Source: Sphaerolaimus hirsutus (lineage: Eukaryota > Nematoda > Chromadorea > Monhysterida > Sphaerolaimidae). From it: a DNA stretch of 64,000 nt. Every line of letters begins with the position of its first letter. Within the stretch, counting starts at the first letter, position 1. Shown here piece by piece: positions 33,561 to 44,331 of the stretch. Under the pieces are notes generated by a model, which saw only the letters and a list, made by a program, of their open reading frames with translations, did not search any database and was not told the origin of the DNA. The position numbers and the translations under genes were made by a program. The stretch is from assembly GCA_964036195.1 (NCBI GenBank), contig OZ038460.1, positions 2,731,504 to 2,795,503 on the forward strand, in the 5' to 3' direction.

Positions 33561-35359
33561 GTGCGTTGTTGTTTTATTTGGGGTGCATACGGGTTTCCGA
33601 TCCCGAGTGCCGTTTATTTTTGGGATTCATCTACCCCGATTACGATCAAAATATTGGAAATGCCAATCCCGATCCTGAAAATTTTCAAATCCCGATAAAA
33701 AATTTCAATCGCGATCCCAGGGAAAAAGTTTCAAAATTTTCCATCACTTTTTGGCATTGGGAAGTATTAGCGGAAACTTTTTATGCCACTTCTCTGGAGC
33801 CCAAGTGTATTTTTACTTGTTTTTTTTGTGTGAAAAAATTGGCAAGAACTCTGAATAACAGAACTTCGTCGAAAATCGCGATTCCGAGAACCCAAGCTCT
33901 ATCCCGAAATTCAAAAAACCGGTCCCGAACCCAAAAAGTTTATCCCGTTTGAAGCTGTTTTGTTGTAAATAGTAAACGCGACTAGATATCACTACCTAGT
34001 ATTTATAACGATGGTAAACCCTCTCGAAAAAGTATTTAAATGTTTAGGTAAGTGTTTTTTCCAAAACGACGTTTCCAATTTCGATTTTTTTCCAAAAATA
34101 CCTAGTTATCGAATTTTCGAATCTTTTAATGCGATCGTTACACGCCCCTTATTAAACAAACGTTTCTCTTTGCAGACTGTGCCGGAATTCAACGAAAGCG
34201 ATTTGCTGGACATCGAAAATGGAACCTACACATTATCTTTTAATGCCTCCAGATTTATGACAAGTTGCGAACGACAATTGGTCGCCGATTTGTTGGTACG
34301 TTAATATTTTTTGTCGCTGCACAGTGCACACGCTGGTTTAGTGACGAAATTTATAAAATTTGGCAAACTCATAAATGCCGCTCCACACACAGCGATTTTT
34401 AAAACAAATTCGAACGTTTTTTGGCAAAGTATGAATCCTGTATTTCTTCTATAAGAATACGGTAGCGCCGTACTATTTTTTTCGCCAACCTCCAATAGAA
34501 CGGCAGGTAAACAAGTTGACGAACAAAATAGAACGGCGCTCTTCTTTTAGAAGAAATACGGTATTCATACTTTGCCAAAACACGTTCGAACTTATTTTTA
34601 AAATCGCTGTGTGGAACGCCAAACCAGTCTTGAACGCATTTGCGTTTAACTGGAAGGATTTATTTTTACTTCCCGTCAACTGTAGTTGAGACACCTAATT
34701 ACAGAAAACTCAAATGCCATTATAAGTTGATTTCTGAGTTACCTAATTGAATTTTTAGTTTACTGGCAATAAACTAGTCTCTCTAGCGCTTTTGGGGCGG
34801 GGATAAAATAGCTGGAATTTTGAGTACGTGGGAATATTCACCGGGAATCACCGGTAAATTTGAAAAGTTACTTATCTGTATGGTTAATTACCGGTGACAA
34901 AAACATAATTTACCGAACTGTTTACCGCCAGTTTTCTTATTAAAACCAGACTATTTTCAAATTGTTAGTAATGTGAAAAATTGGCCCTTTTTCCCAATGA
35001 AATCGAAGTTTTGTATTGTATTTTTCCATTTTAAATTTTCCGCTAAATATACCAAAAAATCCGATTATTTTTTTTTGTGTTTTCTGGCAGTGGGAGAAAA
35101 TTTTAACATTTTTTCGAATATTTGCTTGTTATCCTCAATCTTTGATTGGCAACAGCAACCTGTTGGCAACAGCAACCAGCAAATTGGCATTTCGACTCAA
35201 ATAAGCCCCCCTGGGTTCTTATTCAAGCTGATACTGTACCCAAAACACACGTTTCCTCGCAGGTGGGCTACGTGCGCACTGAGCCGCCAGATTCGGCGAT
35301 GGACGGCGATTTGAACGACGACAAATTGGTGGTCGAGTGCGAGTTGCATATTTCCGTTG
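33294..35359 (+). CDS. 5' part of an unidentified secreted or membrane protein gene
   Basis: Three exons in matching phase 0 give about 160 residues, then the gene enters the palindrome and is lost. The ATG at 33294 has context AAAAATGG. Residues about 18-31 (ITLLLSIILQKIAL) form a short hydrophobic segment fitting a signal peptide or anchor; three N-x-S/T sites follow. I do not recognise the protein for certain. The order SCERQLVADLLVGYVRTEPP, then VVECELHIS, is reminiscent of the first helix and first strand of Cys-loop ligand-gated channel extracellular domains, but no diagnostic Cys-loop is in the window. The 3' exons must lie beyond 35360, possibly beyond the palindrome or this window. 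Confidence 0.5.
33590..33952. mobile_element. TCCCGA motif-array repeat in intron 1 of gene 2
   Basis: CCGATCCCGAG, AATCCCGATCC and similar copies on the left; CGGTCCCGAACCC and TATCCCG on the right. It resembles the motif-array element class, but ends and duplication are not resolved. Confidence 0.4.
34176..34295 (+). CDS. gene 2, exon 2
   Basis: Exactly 40 codons between acceptor GTTTCTCTTTGCAG and donor TTG/GTACGT, phase 0 on both sides. Encodes TVPEFNESDLLDIENGTYT, then SFNASRFMTSCERQLVADLL, with NES, NGT and NAS glycosylation sites, consistent with an extracellular segment. Confidence 0.6.
34376..34622. mobile_element. snapback element in intron 2 of gene 2
   Basis: CCACACACAGCGATTTTTAA at the left and AAAATCGCTGTGTGG at the right begin inverted arms that also share TTCGAACG and GGCAAAGTATGAAT. 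The centre (about 34437-34563) is an F-type CCGTATT unit with AATAGAACGGC. It sits inside a CAACTA-family repeat (about 34313-34790). Confidence 0.7.
35263..35359 (+). CDS. gene 2, exon 3
   Basis: Acceptor GTTTCCTCGCAG. Encodes VGYVRTEPPDSAMDGD, then KLVVECELHIS. The donor is either TCC/GTTGGT (35356) or GTTG/GTGGGG (35360), the latter followed by G-runs, so the end is uncertain. The next 18 kb is palindrome. Confidence 0.5.
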
Positions 35360-35872
35360 GTGGGGCAAATCGGGTTTGGGGGGTTACCGTATATGCTTGA
35401 GTAAGCCCCCCCCCCCTTCAGTAAAAGCTCCCGCCTCTACCCCCATTTTTTGGAGGGGGGTGTTCGCGGGGGTTCAATATAGGCTTTTCCAATGTGTAGA
35501 AGGAAGAACAGGGGAACAAATCGCAAAAAAAATAAGTGAAAATAGGTAAAAATAAGTAAATGAGTACATATAGGTAGTACAAAAAAGCCGAAAATGGGCA
35601 ATAAGGAACATTTAAAGGATTTTCAAGGTGAAAATCTGTAAAAAGGTATGAAATTTCTGAAAAAATCGCTCCAGATAGGTAGATACAATAGCTGGACGAT
35701 TGGGAGGGGGGTGGTTCAGGGGATAATATCCGATAAAAGCCTTCCGGGATAGATAGATAGCTAGCGGACTTGGCAGGGCTGTGGTAACCTCTCCCCCCCC
35801 CCCCCCCACTAAACCCCTGCGCACTATATTGACAAATTACTGTCGGGGTCCTCATTCAAGAATATACCGTAA

Positions 35873-36575
35873 TAGGGTTGGCCGATGTTTTTTTTTAAAC
35901 GTTTTTTATTAAAAAAAAACGTTTTTTTTAAAAAAAAAACACGACGTCCGAAATGTTTTTTTTTAAAAAAAACATCGACCGAAATTTTTAGTACTAAGCA
36001 CTAGGTATTTTGCAAAATTTTTGCGCTCAAGCGCGCAATTTCAGACACAAATTGACATTGGTGGTTGTTTTAATTGGTTTTGTGGCATTTTTAGTATCAA
36101 AGTATCCATTTCTATGTGCTACCATGGGTTAATAAGCCGTCATATGTTGCTGTAGTATATAATATTGAGGTAATGTGCTTCCATGTACCTCCACAGTGTG
36201 TAACTTCACTCCCAAAGTAACAACCTCCTTTTATAACCTTGTTTGATCACCATTCGGTGCCAAACTTTACCTGAAGTCACGAACATTCGACTATAAGGCG
36301 ATATACGAACGATATGTCGACGAAAAATGGATATTTTTGACACAAATCACCACTTATAATGCTATCCCATGGCTCCACAGACATTATATGGTCATATATA
36401 ACATCACAGAGTATTGCCACTGTCTGATATACCTATATATGTTGACACAAGGTCATATCTGGGAGCTTTTAAAAAAAAACGTTTTTTATTAAAAAAAACG
36501 TTTTTTTTAAAAAAAAAACGTTTTTTTAAAAAAAAAAACATCGAGTTAAAAAAAAACGTTTTTTTTCCAACCCTA
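35873..36575. mobile_element. hAT-like AAAACGTTTTTT element, left arm only
   Basis: TAGGGTTGGCCGATG to CCAACCCTA, with a perfect 8-bp duplication TACCGTAA (35865-35872 and 36576-36583). The right arm has the empty site (a single TACCGTAA, inverted, near 51990). Interior matches 2255-2935 inverted. Confidence 0.93.
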
Positions 36576-36618
36576 TACCGTAATATAAGTTTTATTTGTG
36601 GAAGTGTGACATTCAGTA

Positions 36619-36864
36619 TACTCGGAGTACGTGATACTCTGCCCTCGCACTGATTTATGTCTCCTGTTGGAAGCGTGCCAATGATTATAAAATCATGCGA
36701 TTTCCGTAAAAATATGAAAAAAATTCATCGATGTGAATATGTTAATGAATAACATTATAACAACAATCAATTTTGTCATCTTTTTATGAAACTCGGACGC
36801 GTTAACCATCGTTGGCATACTTCCAGCGGGAAACACGCGTGCAGGGTGTAAAGTAACCGGAGTA
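36619..36864. mobile_element. TACTCGG element, left arm only
   Basis: TACTCGGAGTACG to TAACCGGAGTA bracketed by TA. The other arm has the empty site (CAGTACTAG in the same orientation, near 51961), which proves a TA duplication as in Tc1/mariner-type insertion. No transposase. Confidence 0.85.
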
Positions 36865-36983
36865 TACTAGTTTTGAAATAACGCGACAGCGCCATAAGGA
36901 TTTTTGGCGCCATTTTTTAAATAAACCAACGCGCACACTGGAACGATGTGAACGCGCACACTTTATTTATAACACGCTGGAGG

Positions 36984-37676
36984 TAGGGATGGCCAAAAAA
37001 CGACCCTGTTTTTTTAACGAACCTGTTTTTTTATATAAAAACGTTGTTTAAAAAAACGTGTTTTTTTAAATTTTGGGAGGTTTTTTTTAAAAAGCTCCCA
37101 GATATGGTTATGGGTCGACATATACAGGTATATCAAACAATTGCTAGTACTTTGTGATGTTATATATATAGCCACAGAATGGCTGTGGAGCCATGGGATA
37201 GCATTATAAGTGGTGATTTCTGTCAAAAATATTAATTTTTTTGTCAACTTGTTACGTATACTGCCTTTTGTCGAATGTTTGAGACTTCAAGTCAAGTTTT
37301 GCATGGAATAGCACTTATACAAGGTGATAATATCAGGCTAATCCATTGACAGTGATGTATCACACTGTACAGCTATATGGGGGCACATTGGCTGGATATT
37401 ATATACGACACTAACATATCACGGCTTATTTTGACACAATAGCATGAACAAATGGAAGGTTTCACACTAAAAATGCCTCAAAACCAATGAAAACAACCAC
37501 CAATGGTAATCGGCATGTGAAATTGCGCGCTTGCACGCAAAAAAATTGCAAAATACCTAGTGCTTAGTACAAAAAATTTTGGCTGCCGTTAAAACTAAAA
37601 TAAAAAAACGTTTTCGATGCCTCTGTTTAAAAAAAAACGTTTTTTTTAATGGTTAAAAAAACACCGGCCATCCCTA
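36984..37676. mobile_element. hAT-like AAAACGTTTTTT element without target duplication
   Basis: TAGGGATGGCC to GGCCATCCCTA; interior aligns with 2255-2935. Flanks GCTGGAGG and ATTGCAAG do not match, suggesting deletion or recombination at one end. It sits where the two palindrome arms stop matching. Confidence 0.75.
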
Positions 37677-38198
37677 ATTGCAAGTAAAGTGACAGTTGTG
37701 ACAGGTGAAAAGTATACTTGACCGCTTTTCCCCATGAATGTGGAACTTTTTACTTGACTTATTAAATCTTCAAGTGTTCGGAATGTGCAAAAATCCTGTG
37801 AATGCTGTTTAACTGTATTTATAAGGTTAATTTTGAATTTTGAATTTGTTACGCGCCAGTTTTCGAATTTTCAAGTATACTGTTGAATCTTTCGAATTTT
37901 ATCTGTGCTTTGATTTTTGGTAATATTTCTGGTCAAACAAATTTTCAAAAAATTGTCGATGTTGTGCCGGCAGTAGGACACGTTGCTTCAGACGCATTTG
38001 CCCATTTTTGTTTTCCACCATGAATAGATCTGTTGAATTGAAGTTTAATAACTGGGTGTTGTAATTTTTGTATTTTACATGCATTTTCAACTGAAAATGT
38101 CAAAATATTTTGGACATACTTTTCTAATTTCCGAATTTTCGAATTGATCTACAAAGGATCAATTTTCAAGTATTTTTAGCCAGTATTTTTAAGTGGCG

Positions 38199-38383
38199 TC
38201 ACTGTAGTGAAATTCACGGTGCCAAAATCTTGGTTTAGTTTGGCGCTTGGTGCTGTTTTCTGTGGAAAACCTAATTCCAGTATTCTAATTATTCTAATTT
38301 TTCCTAATAAAAGCCAGTATTCTAATTTTGTGAATGGCGCTTGGCGATATTTTTCTTGGCGCTTTTCCATCACAAGTCATGGC
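38199..38383. mobile_element. TGGCGC element related to the GGCACC family
   Basis: Ends resemble CTGTAGTGAAATTCACGG and GGCGCTTTTCCATCACAAG, with TTTGGCGCTTGG motifs on both sides. Compare 44332-44498 (TAGTGATGGAATGGCGCC to CTTTCCCATCACA). Confidence 0.5.
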
Positions 38384-38533
38384 GGTTGTGTTTATGTTTC
38401 AACGTTTGATGATATTTGTATGTGCAATTGAACACGAAAGTCTCTAAAGTACCTTTTGAATTCGTGTCGCTTCTGTAACTCCCATATGAAACCCCCACTG
38501 GGTATTCATTTAGACCTATTAAATATCGTCACG

Positions 38534-38674
38534 GGTCCATTCCGTAACTGGAGAAGTAAAAAAAGACAATTTTGAAGTAGTAAAAATCTTAAAGAAAAGC
38601 AAATTTGTAAGTGAACGTGTTAAAAGTTTACTTTTCGTTCAATTTTTACTCCATTTTACTTGCGGAATTGGCAC
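38534..38674. repeat. AAGTAAAA motif-array repeat (right-arm partner 50040-50182)
   Basis: GGTCCATTCCGTAACTGG and GCGGAATTGGCAC are the ends; AGTAAAAA-type motifs lie on both sides. The partner in the right arm keeps the same ends. Confidence 0.5.
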
Positions 38675-39371
38675 TTCAATCATTTTTTCGGTGCGGACAC
38701 TCCGAAATTTTGCTCAAATCTGCACTTACTTGTTGTAGTATGTAGTTGATTGAACTTACTATAAGAAGTTCAGTCAAACACTATACTTCATCACTAAACC
38801 CTTCATCAGTTCTGTTTATTTTCACTGTTTAAATCCCACATTTGCAATATACATTTGCACGTTGATTTGTTTGCTTCAATTGGGCATAATTGGGGTCACA
38901 ATGATGACTTTCTTAATCACTTTGCTTGTCACTTGACAAGAAGTGGAATTGTTCCCAGGAGATTTCTCTGTCACTTCGCATTTGAGTTTACTTGAATGTT
39001 TTTTTTGTAGTTGAACTGTAGTTGACAAACACCTAAATCTAGTAAACTCAAATTCTATTTATGAGTTAATCATATTTTTAGTGTATAATACTGGTGTGTG
39101 TGCAGCGCCTTTAGATTGTTTTTAGATTTACAACTTACGTAGACACGTTTCTCATATCAGATCGAATTTTTCACTAAAACATCGTAAAAATGATAAAAAT
39201 GAAACACAAAGCACATTTTATTTTTTCCTTTATCCAAGAAAATGCTAAGTATGCACTCAGCATGATTATAAAAGTCTCAGATAAAGTAGCCACAAAAGTT
39301 TTTGTGCGCTTTGGACTGGAGATTTATTTGAAGTGCATACCTCAGTTCAAGTAGAAGAAAATACAAATACT

Positions 39372-39811
39372 TACCGTATTTCCTCCAAATACCACCCGGG
39401 GGTGATTGTTTCATAGTGTTCCCGAGAGGGGGGGGGGGGTTAAACGAGGGGGGGGGTATTTCGAGGGGGGAGGGTTAAACGAGGGGGGGGTATTATTTCG
39501 TCAAATCCTAGTAAAAAGTCGTCGTTTGTGATGTACACTGGGGTAGAAAAATGCATCAATAACTGACATGTATAGACTCCTGTAGACTAATAGTAGTACG
39601 TAGATGGTATAAACACTGTTCTAACGTGATTCCGACATTGTTTTAACGTGTGTTCTGCACTACGCAGAACACAAACTGCAGTATTTGTCATGTACGTTCT
39701 CTTTACACTCAATCTGGGGGGGTATTTCGAGGGGGGGGGGGGTGATTGTTTCATAGTGGTCTCGAGAGGGAGGTGGTCAAACGAGGGGGGGTATTTCGAG
39801 GAAATACGGTA
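39372..39811. mobile_element. CCGTATT MITE, long A type (left arm)
   Basis: TACCGTATTTCCTCCAAATA to GAGGAAATACGGTA with G-runs up to 13. Its right-arm counterpart is the composite at 47840-48625. Confidence 0.8.
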
Positions 39812-39995
39812 CATACAATTTACATTATTTTGCATGTATTTTTGTGAACTAGAGGTGAGAAAAGCGACACGATTTTGTGTCGTGCATATGAAAAGTAAAA
39901 CTAAATATAAGTGGGGCGTGAAGTGACACATAAAGTGACATGACATTTTATACATGATTGCATGTTACTTGTCACTTGACTGACTTCACTCAGCA

Positions 39996-40185
39996 GGTGA
40001 CAGTCCCGCACCCTGTTAAGTTTTAACTGTCATGTAAAATGCAATACAAATTTGTCAAACGTCTTGCAGAATGTCAAAAGTTCAGTAACAAAGTAACCAA
40101 ATATTTTCTTATTAAAATGATGATAATTACATTTTACATGACATTTGACACGGCTTTTCACTTTACAGAGTGCGGGACTGACACC
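39996..40185. mobile_element. GTAAAATGTC MITE (left arm)
   Basis: GGTGACAGTCCCGCACCC to GTGCGGGACTGACACC. Partner at 47469-47659 in the right arm, so this insertion predates the palindrome. Confidence 0.75.
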
Positions 40186-40861
40186 AGTTGTCACTTTTTC
40201 TTATCACTTGTTCAGTTTCAAAGTGCGTATCAGCGACGAATTCCCCAGGTTATCAAGTGACGAAAAATTGACAAGTGGTAGGTAAAAGTTTAAGTAAAGA
40301 AACTGATAGTGACTCTTATCATTTGACAATTTTTGGTAAAGTGCACCAAAGTGCTTTTTGGTGCTTCAGTGCCTTATTCGCACCACTATTTCGAATGTAC
40401 GCGTCACTCGAGTGAAATTTGCATATTATGATTTTGTTTGCCTGCAAAATCGACTTCTTAAGCTCTAAAAATCTCAATCCATGTCTGTGCATTTTACTGT
40501 TTGACGGTTTACTTTTTGGTCCCACGCACACTATTATTTAGTTGACAGCTGTAAATTGGGAAACTGAGAAATCGACTTTGGACGCATTTGAGTTTACCGG
40601 AATGGGGTGTCCGTCAATTACTGTTGACAGGGATCGAAAATGGTTCTTTCTGGTAAACTGAATTGCGTTTAAAACAAATTTATCTGTTTCCTAATTTTGA
40701 CTATCAACCATAGTTGTTAAAATGTGTTTACTTTTACTCGATAAATACTCTAGTACAGAGTAAATACGTTTACGTTTCCTCCGAAAGACGTTCCTGTACT
40801 CACATTTAGGTATACTTTTCGAAATTACTCAAGTGCAGAAAACGTATATCAGATAGTCTTT

Positions 40862-41248
40862 TACCGTATTACCTCGAAATACCCCCATGGGGGTATATTT
40901 TTACGCCAGCAAAATTTGAGGGGGGGTTAATTCGAGGGTGGGGATTTATTCGAGGGTTTTTTTATTATTTCGTCAGAAATTTTCGTAAGGATCGTAGTAA
41001 ATAGTAGGCATTTGCATACCCAAAACAGGTAATAAATGTGTCCAAACAGGATATATTTGGACATAAAAACGTAGATGGCTACACAAACTAGTCAATGTGT
41101 AGCTGCAATGCAAATTAACAGTAATATACATCATGTACATTGCATACATGACGTATTTTTATGTACATGACGTACATCCTTCCGAAGGGGAGGGGGGTAT
41201 TCCGAGGGGGGTGTATTCAAGGGGGGGATAACTCGAGGTAATACGGTA
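40862..41248. mobile_element. CCGTATT MITE, B type, left arm only
   Basis: TACCGTATTACCTCGAAAT to TCGAGGTAATACGGTA. The right arm shows the empty site AATCTATATAAAAGAC near 46780, which defines a TA target duplication for this family. Confidence 0.9.
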
Positions 41249-41477
41249 TATAGATTTTTTGAAGGCATAGAGGGGAATAGGGATAGAATATGCTAAAAAT
41301 AATGAAAATAGTCGAAAATTGGTATAAGCACATGTAATGTAGATAAACATTGCTTAAAATAGGCAAAAAGTAACCAAAATTTGTGATTTTGAACGAAAAT
41401 TGGGGTGACATTTCTTAAAAATATTCATGTTTACGTTTTCCCCGAGAAATAGTACGTTTCTCATGTTTAGTCATGAG

Positions 41478-42938
41478 CAGGGTTGGTTTTAGTAAAATTC
41501 TTTTTACTAAAATTCTTTTTACTAAAATTGTATTGTATGTTTTTTATTCTTCAATGTTCCATTTTATTTTTATTTTTTTCTTTAATTTTTCATTTTACTG
41601 TTATTTTATTTTTACTTTTTATTTTAGTTCGTCACCAGGATTGGTCTTAGTAAAATTCTTTTTACTAAAATTGTAAACACCTTCCCGGTCACGTCCGGCA
41701 CCCATTTTTTGATTTTACTTCTCACATCCTATCCCCAGTTCTAGGGCACCCCAGAGGCTGAAACTTGGGGGAGATATTGGCGCAACCCCCCTCTACTTCG
41801 CATGAATTGGGGGGATCGCTGCGACCCCTCTCAGGGTGGGTCGCCCTAAGTGCAAAATTTTTTTTGGCTTTTTTGGTGTCCCACAGCAGGTCCGGCACCC
41901 GCTGATTTCTGAGCTGTGGGAGGAGTATAAATCTAAAATTTTGGGGATGTGTTACCAACACCACTCCCCTACTGTACACTATTCAAAAATGTGAGATCTA
42001 TGCAAAAAAATTTCTCAAAAATTCGCTTATTCTCTAAAAAAAACACCACTCCCCAATAGATGGATGACAAAAAATTAACTTTTTGGAACTTTTTTTTAGA
42101 CACTTGAAGAGATGGTTTACAATACTTTAAAGGGAAGGGTTTGATGTTTAAAGTTACGTAAAGAACCATACCTCTAAAATGCCTGCATTGCAAAATTTAA
42201 TTGGGGGGAATTTCAAAGTGTAAATTTTGTAAATTTTTGTTCCTGCAATGATGTCATTATGATGTCATAAAATTCGCCCTAAGTAAATTTTGTAATGCAG
42301 GCATTTTAGAGGTATGGTTCTTTACAAAACTTTAAACATCAAACCGTTCCCTTTAAAGTATCGTAAACCATCTCTTCAAGTGTCTAATAAAAAAGTTCCA
42401 AAAAGTGATTTTTTTGTCATCCATCCATTGGGGATTGGTGTTTTTTAAGAGAATAAGCGAATTTTTGAGGAAATTTTTCACATTTATTTCACATTATTGA
42501 ATATTGTATAGTAGGGGAGTGGTGTAGGTAACACATCTCCAAAATTTTAGATTTATACCCCTCCCACAGCTCAGAAATCAGCGGGTGCCGGACCTGCTGT
42601 GGGACACCAAAAAAGCCGAAAAAATGTTTGCACCTAGGGCGACCCATGCTGAGAGGGGTTGCCGCGACCCCCCAAATTCGTGCGAAGTAGAGGGGGGTTG
42701 CGCCAATATCTCCCCCAAGTTTCAGCCTCTGGGGTGCCCTAGAACTGGGGATAGGATATGAGAAGTAAAATCAAAAAATGGGTGCCGGACGTGACCGGGA
42801 AGGTGTTTATTTTCTTATATAAAAATTGTATTTTATTTTTTTTACTGTTTAATTTTCTATTTTATTTTAATTTTATTCTTCAATTATCCATTTTATTTGG
42901 TTTTATTTTTATTTTTTTCTGAGATTTTGCCAACCCTG
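41478..42938. mobile_element. hAT-like CAGGGTTGG element with AAAATTCTTTTTACT arrays
   Basis: CAGGGTTGGTTTTAG to TTTTGCCAACCCTG with flanks GTCATGAG and GTCATGGG (7 of 8). Ends are arrays of ACTAAAATTCTTTTT and ATTTTATTTTTATT. Right-arm partner 46216-46549, flanks CCCATGAC and CTCATGAC. Confidence 0.85.
41676..42807. mobile_element. 1.1-kb foldback element, left arm only
   Basis: Almost the whole element is an inverted repeat: AACACCTTCCCGGTCACG to CGTGACCGGGAAGGTGTT, arms about 500 bp or more, centre near 42240. TA on both sides (41674-41675 and 42808-42809). The right arm is empty (near 46340). No long open frame. Confidence 0.9.
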
Positions 42939-43254
42939 GTCATGGGTAAAAGAAAAAAAATTACTTTACGTTTTTTTTACTCAGGGCGAGAGTAAAAAAT
43001 AAATACATTACGTATTTTTTGAAAAAAAGTTTGGTAGTTTTAACAACTCTGCCGCCAACTAATAGTGTTTTTAGCCACATTATGTTTTCAGCTAAACATA
43101 ATGGGTGCAGTGGTGAAAATGCAGCGGAAATGAGTGAATTGGATAAATTGGACACAATAAAACAGTGTGATTGAGAAAATTGGTCCATGGCTGGTGTTTT
43201 TCTAGCGTTTGAAATATCTCGGGAAATTTTTTACAACTGTCTTTCGTTATTATA

Positions 43255-43684
43255 TACCGTATATCCTCGAATAAGTCCCCCTCTCGAATAACTCCCCCCT
43301 CTCGAATAAGTCCCCCCTCTTGTGAGCGCGAGGAAAAAATAACTCTCCCCCTCGAATAACTCCCCCCACTTTGATGGGTAGAAAACATTTCACAACATAT
43401 CACATGTACTAAAAACTTTTTATGTATTTAATATGTAAATATATTTATTACTTTGCAGCTGAGTTCACTAATATTGATTTGACTGCTTGATTTGTGATTT
43501 ATGTATTTCTACAAATGTTACCAATATTACCCCATTTGTGCAGTAAATTAATCATTCATTTTACTGAAAATTCTGACGAAAAAAACCGCTCCCCCTCGAA
43601 TAACTCCTCCTCTCAAATAACTCCCCCTCAAATACTTCCGATGAAAAATTACTCCCCGGGGGACTTATTCAGGGATATACGGTA
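43255..43684. mobile_element. CCGTATT MITE, D type (left arm)
   Basis: TACCGTATATCCTCGAATAA to ATTCAGGGATATACGGTA. Right-arm partner 45464-45902 in inverted order, so it was present before the duplication. Confidence 0.85.
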
Positions 43685-43807
43685 CATACTCGGCGGACCG
43701 CACGCTATGCATTTTACTGTATGAAACAATACATCGTGCCATAAATAATATTTGAAAATTGTTCATAAAAATGACAAATTATTTTGGGGACAAACATCAC
43801 ACACATG

Positions 43808-44007
43808 NNNNNNNNNNNNNNNNNNNNNNNNNNNNNNNNNNNNNNNNNNNNNNNNNNNNNNNNNNNNNNNNNNNNNNNNNNNNNNNNNNNNNNNNNNNNN
43901 NNNNNNNNNNNNNNNNNNNNNNNNNNNNNNNNNNNNNNNNNNNNNNNNNNNNNNNNNNNNNNNNNNNNNNNNNNNNNNNNNNNNNNNNNNNNNNNNNNNN
44001 NNNNNNN
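43808..44007. other. assembly gap, 200 N
   Basis: Exactly 200 N, a placeholder. It lies at the centre of the palindrome. The bases on its left (CAAACATCACACACATG) are the reverse complement of 45334-45350. Confidence 0.99.
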
Positions 44008-44331
44008 AAATGGCGGGAAGTCATAATTTGATCGGGATGTAATTTTAAAACATATTGAGCCACATATATCACGACAAATACATGTATTTATGTAACACAT
44101 ATTCCCATAATTTGTGCAAACACTTAAAACACTGGAGAAATTATAAGCAAATAAATCAGAATCTGCAGCAATTTGTGCAAACTTCCCACAATTATCAGCT
44201 TACATATGTAATTAGTTGAATACATTTTGAGACACTTCTCTTATGCAAATCAAGGAAAAAATCTCACGGTTCACACATACACATGCTCATATATAAAATA
44301 TAAAACACCTAAAAAGAGTGGTTTGTATCGT

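Larger units (their letters stand above)
40709..43051. mobile_element. AGTTGTT hAT-like element carrying three nested insertions
   Basis: CATAGTTGTTAAAATG to TTTAACAACTCTG. Flanks CTATCAAC and CCGCCAAC (5 of 8). Inside: a B-type MITE (40862-41248) and a CAGGGTTGG element (41478-42938) that itself holds a foldback element (41676-42807). Right-arm partner 46105-46936 (flanks 6 of 8) lacks the first and third. Confidence 0.8.
35427..43807. repeat. left arm of an 18-kb interrupted palindrome
   Basis: Reads as the reverse complement of 45334-53370, with interruptions. Anchors: GAATATACCGTAATA against 51990; CACAATGATGACTTTC (38900) against 49085; TAATGGGTGCAGTGG (43098) against 46050; GCGGACCGCACGCTATGC (43694) against 45440. 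Arms differ by substitutions and by several private transposon insertions. The block 36960-38410 has no clear partner. Confidence 0.9.

Noticed and set aside
33566-33952. Open frame of 128 codons after exon 1 of gene 2
   Set aside because: It consists of TCCCGA repeats of a motif-array element within intron 1; splice signals place the exon end at 33560.
35418-35855. Open frame of 145 codons on the minus strand
   Set aside because: It lies in palindrome arm sequence, with no domain; the mirror copy in the right arm is interrupted.
36960-38410. Extension of the palindrome through this block
   Set aside because: Comparison with 50657-51860 shows no consistent complementarity beyond the shared TGATG-type transposon tips, so I treat it as replaced sequence.
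43255-43684. C/G-run blocks as telomere-like or G-quadruplex satellite
   Set aside because: The runs belong to CCGTATT MITEs with defined inverted ends and TA duplications, not to a tandem telomeric repeat.
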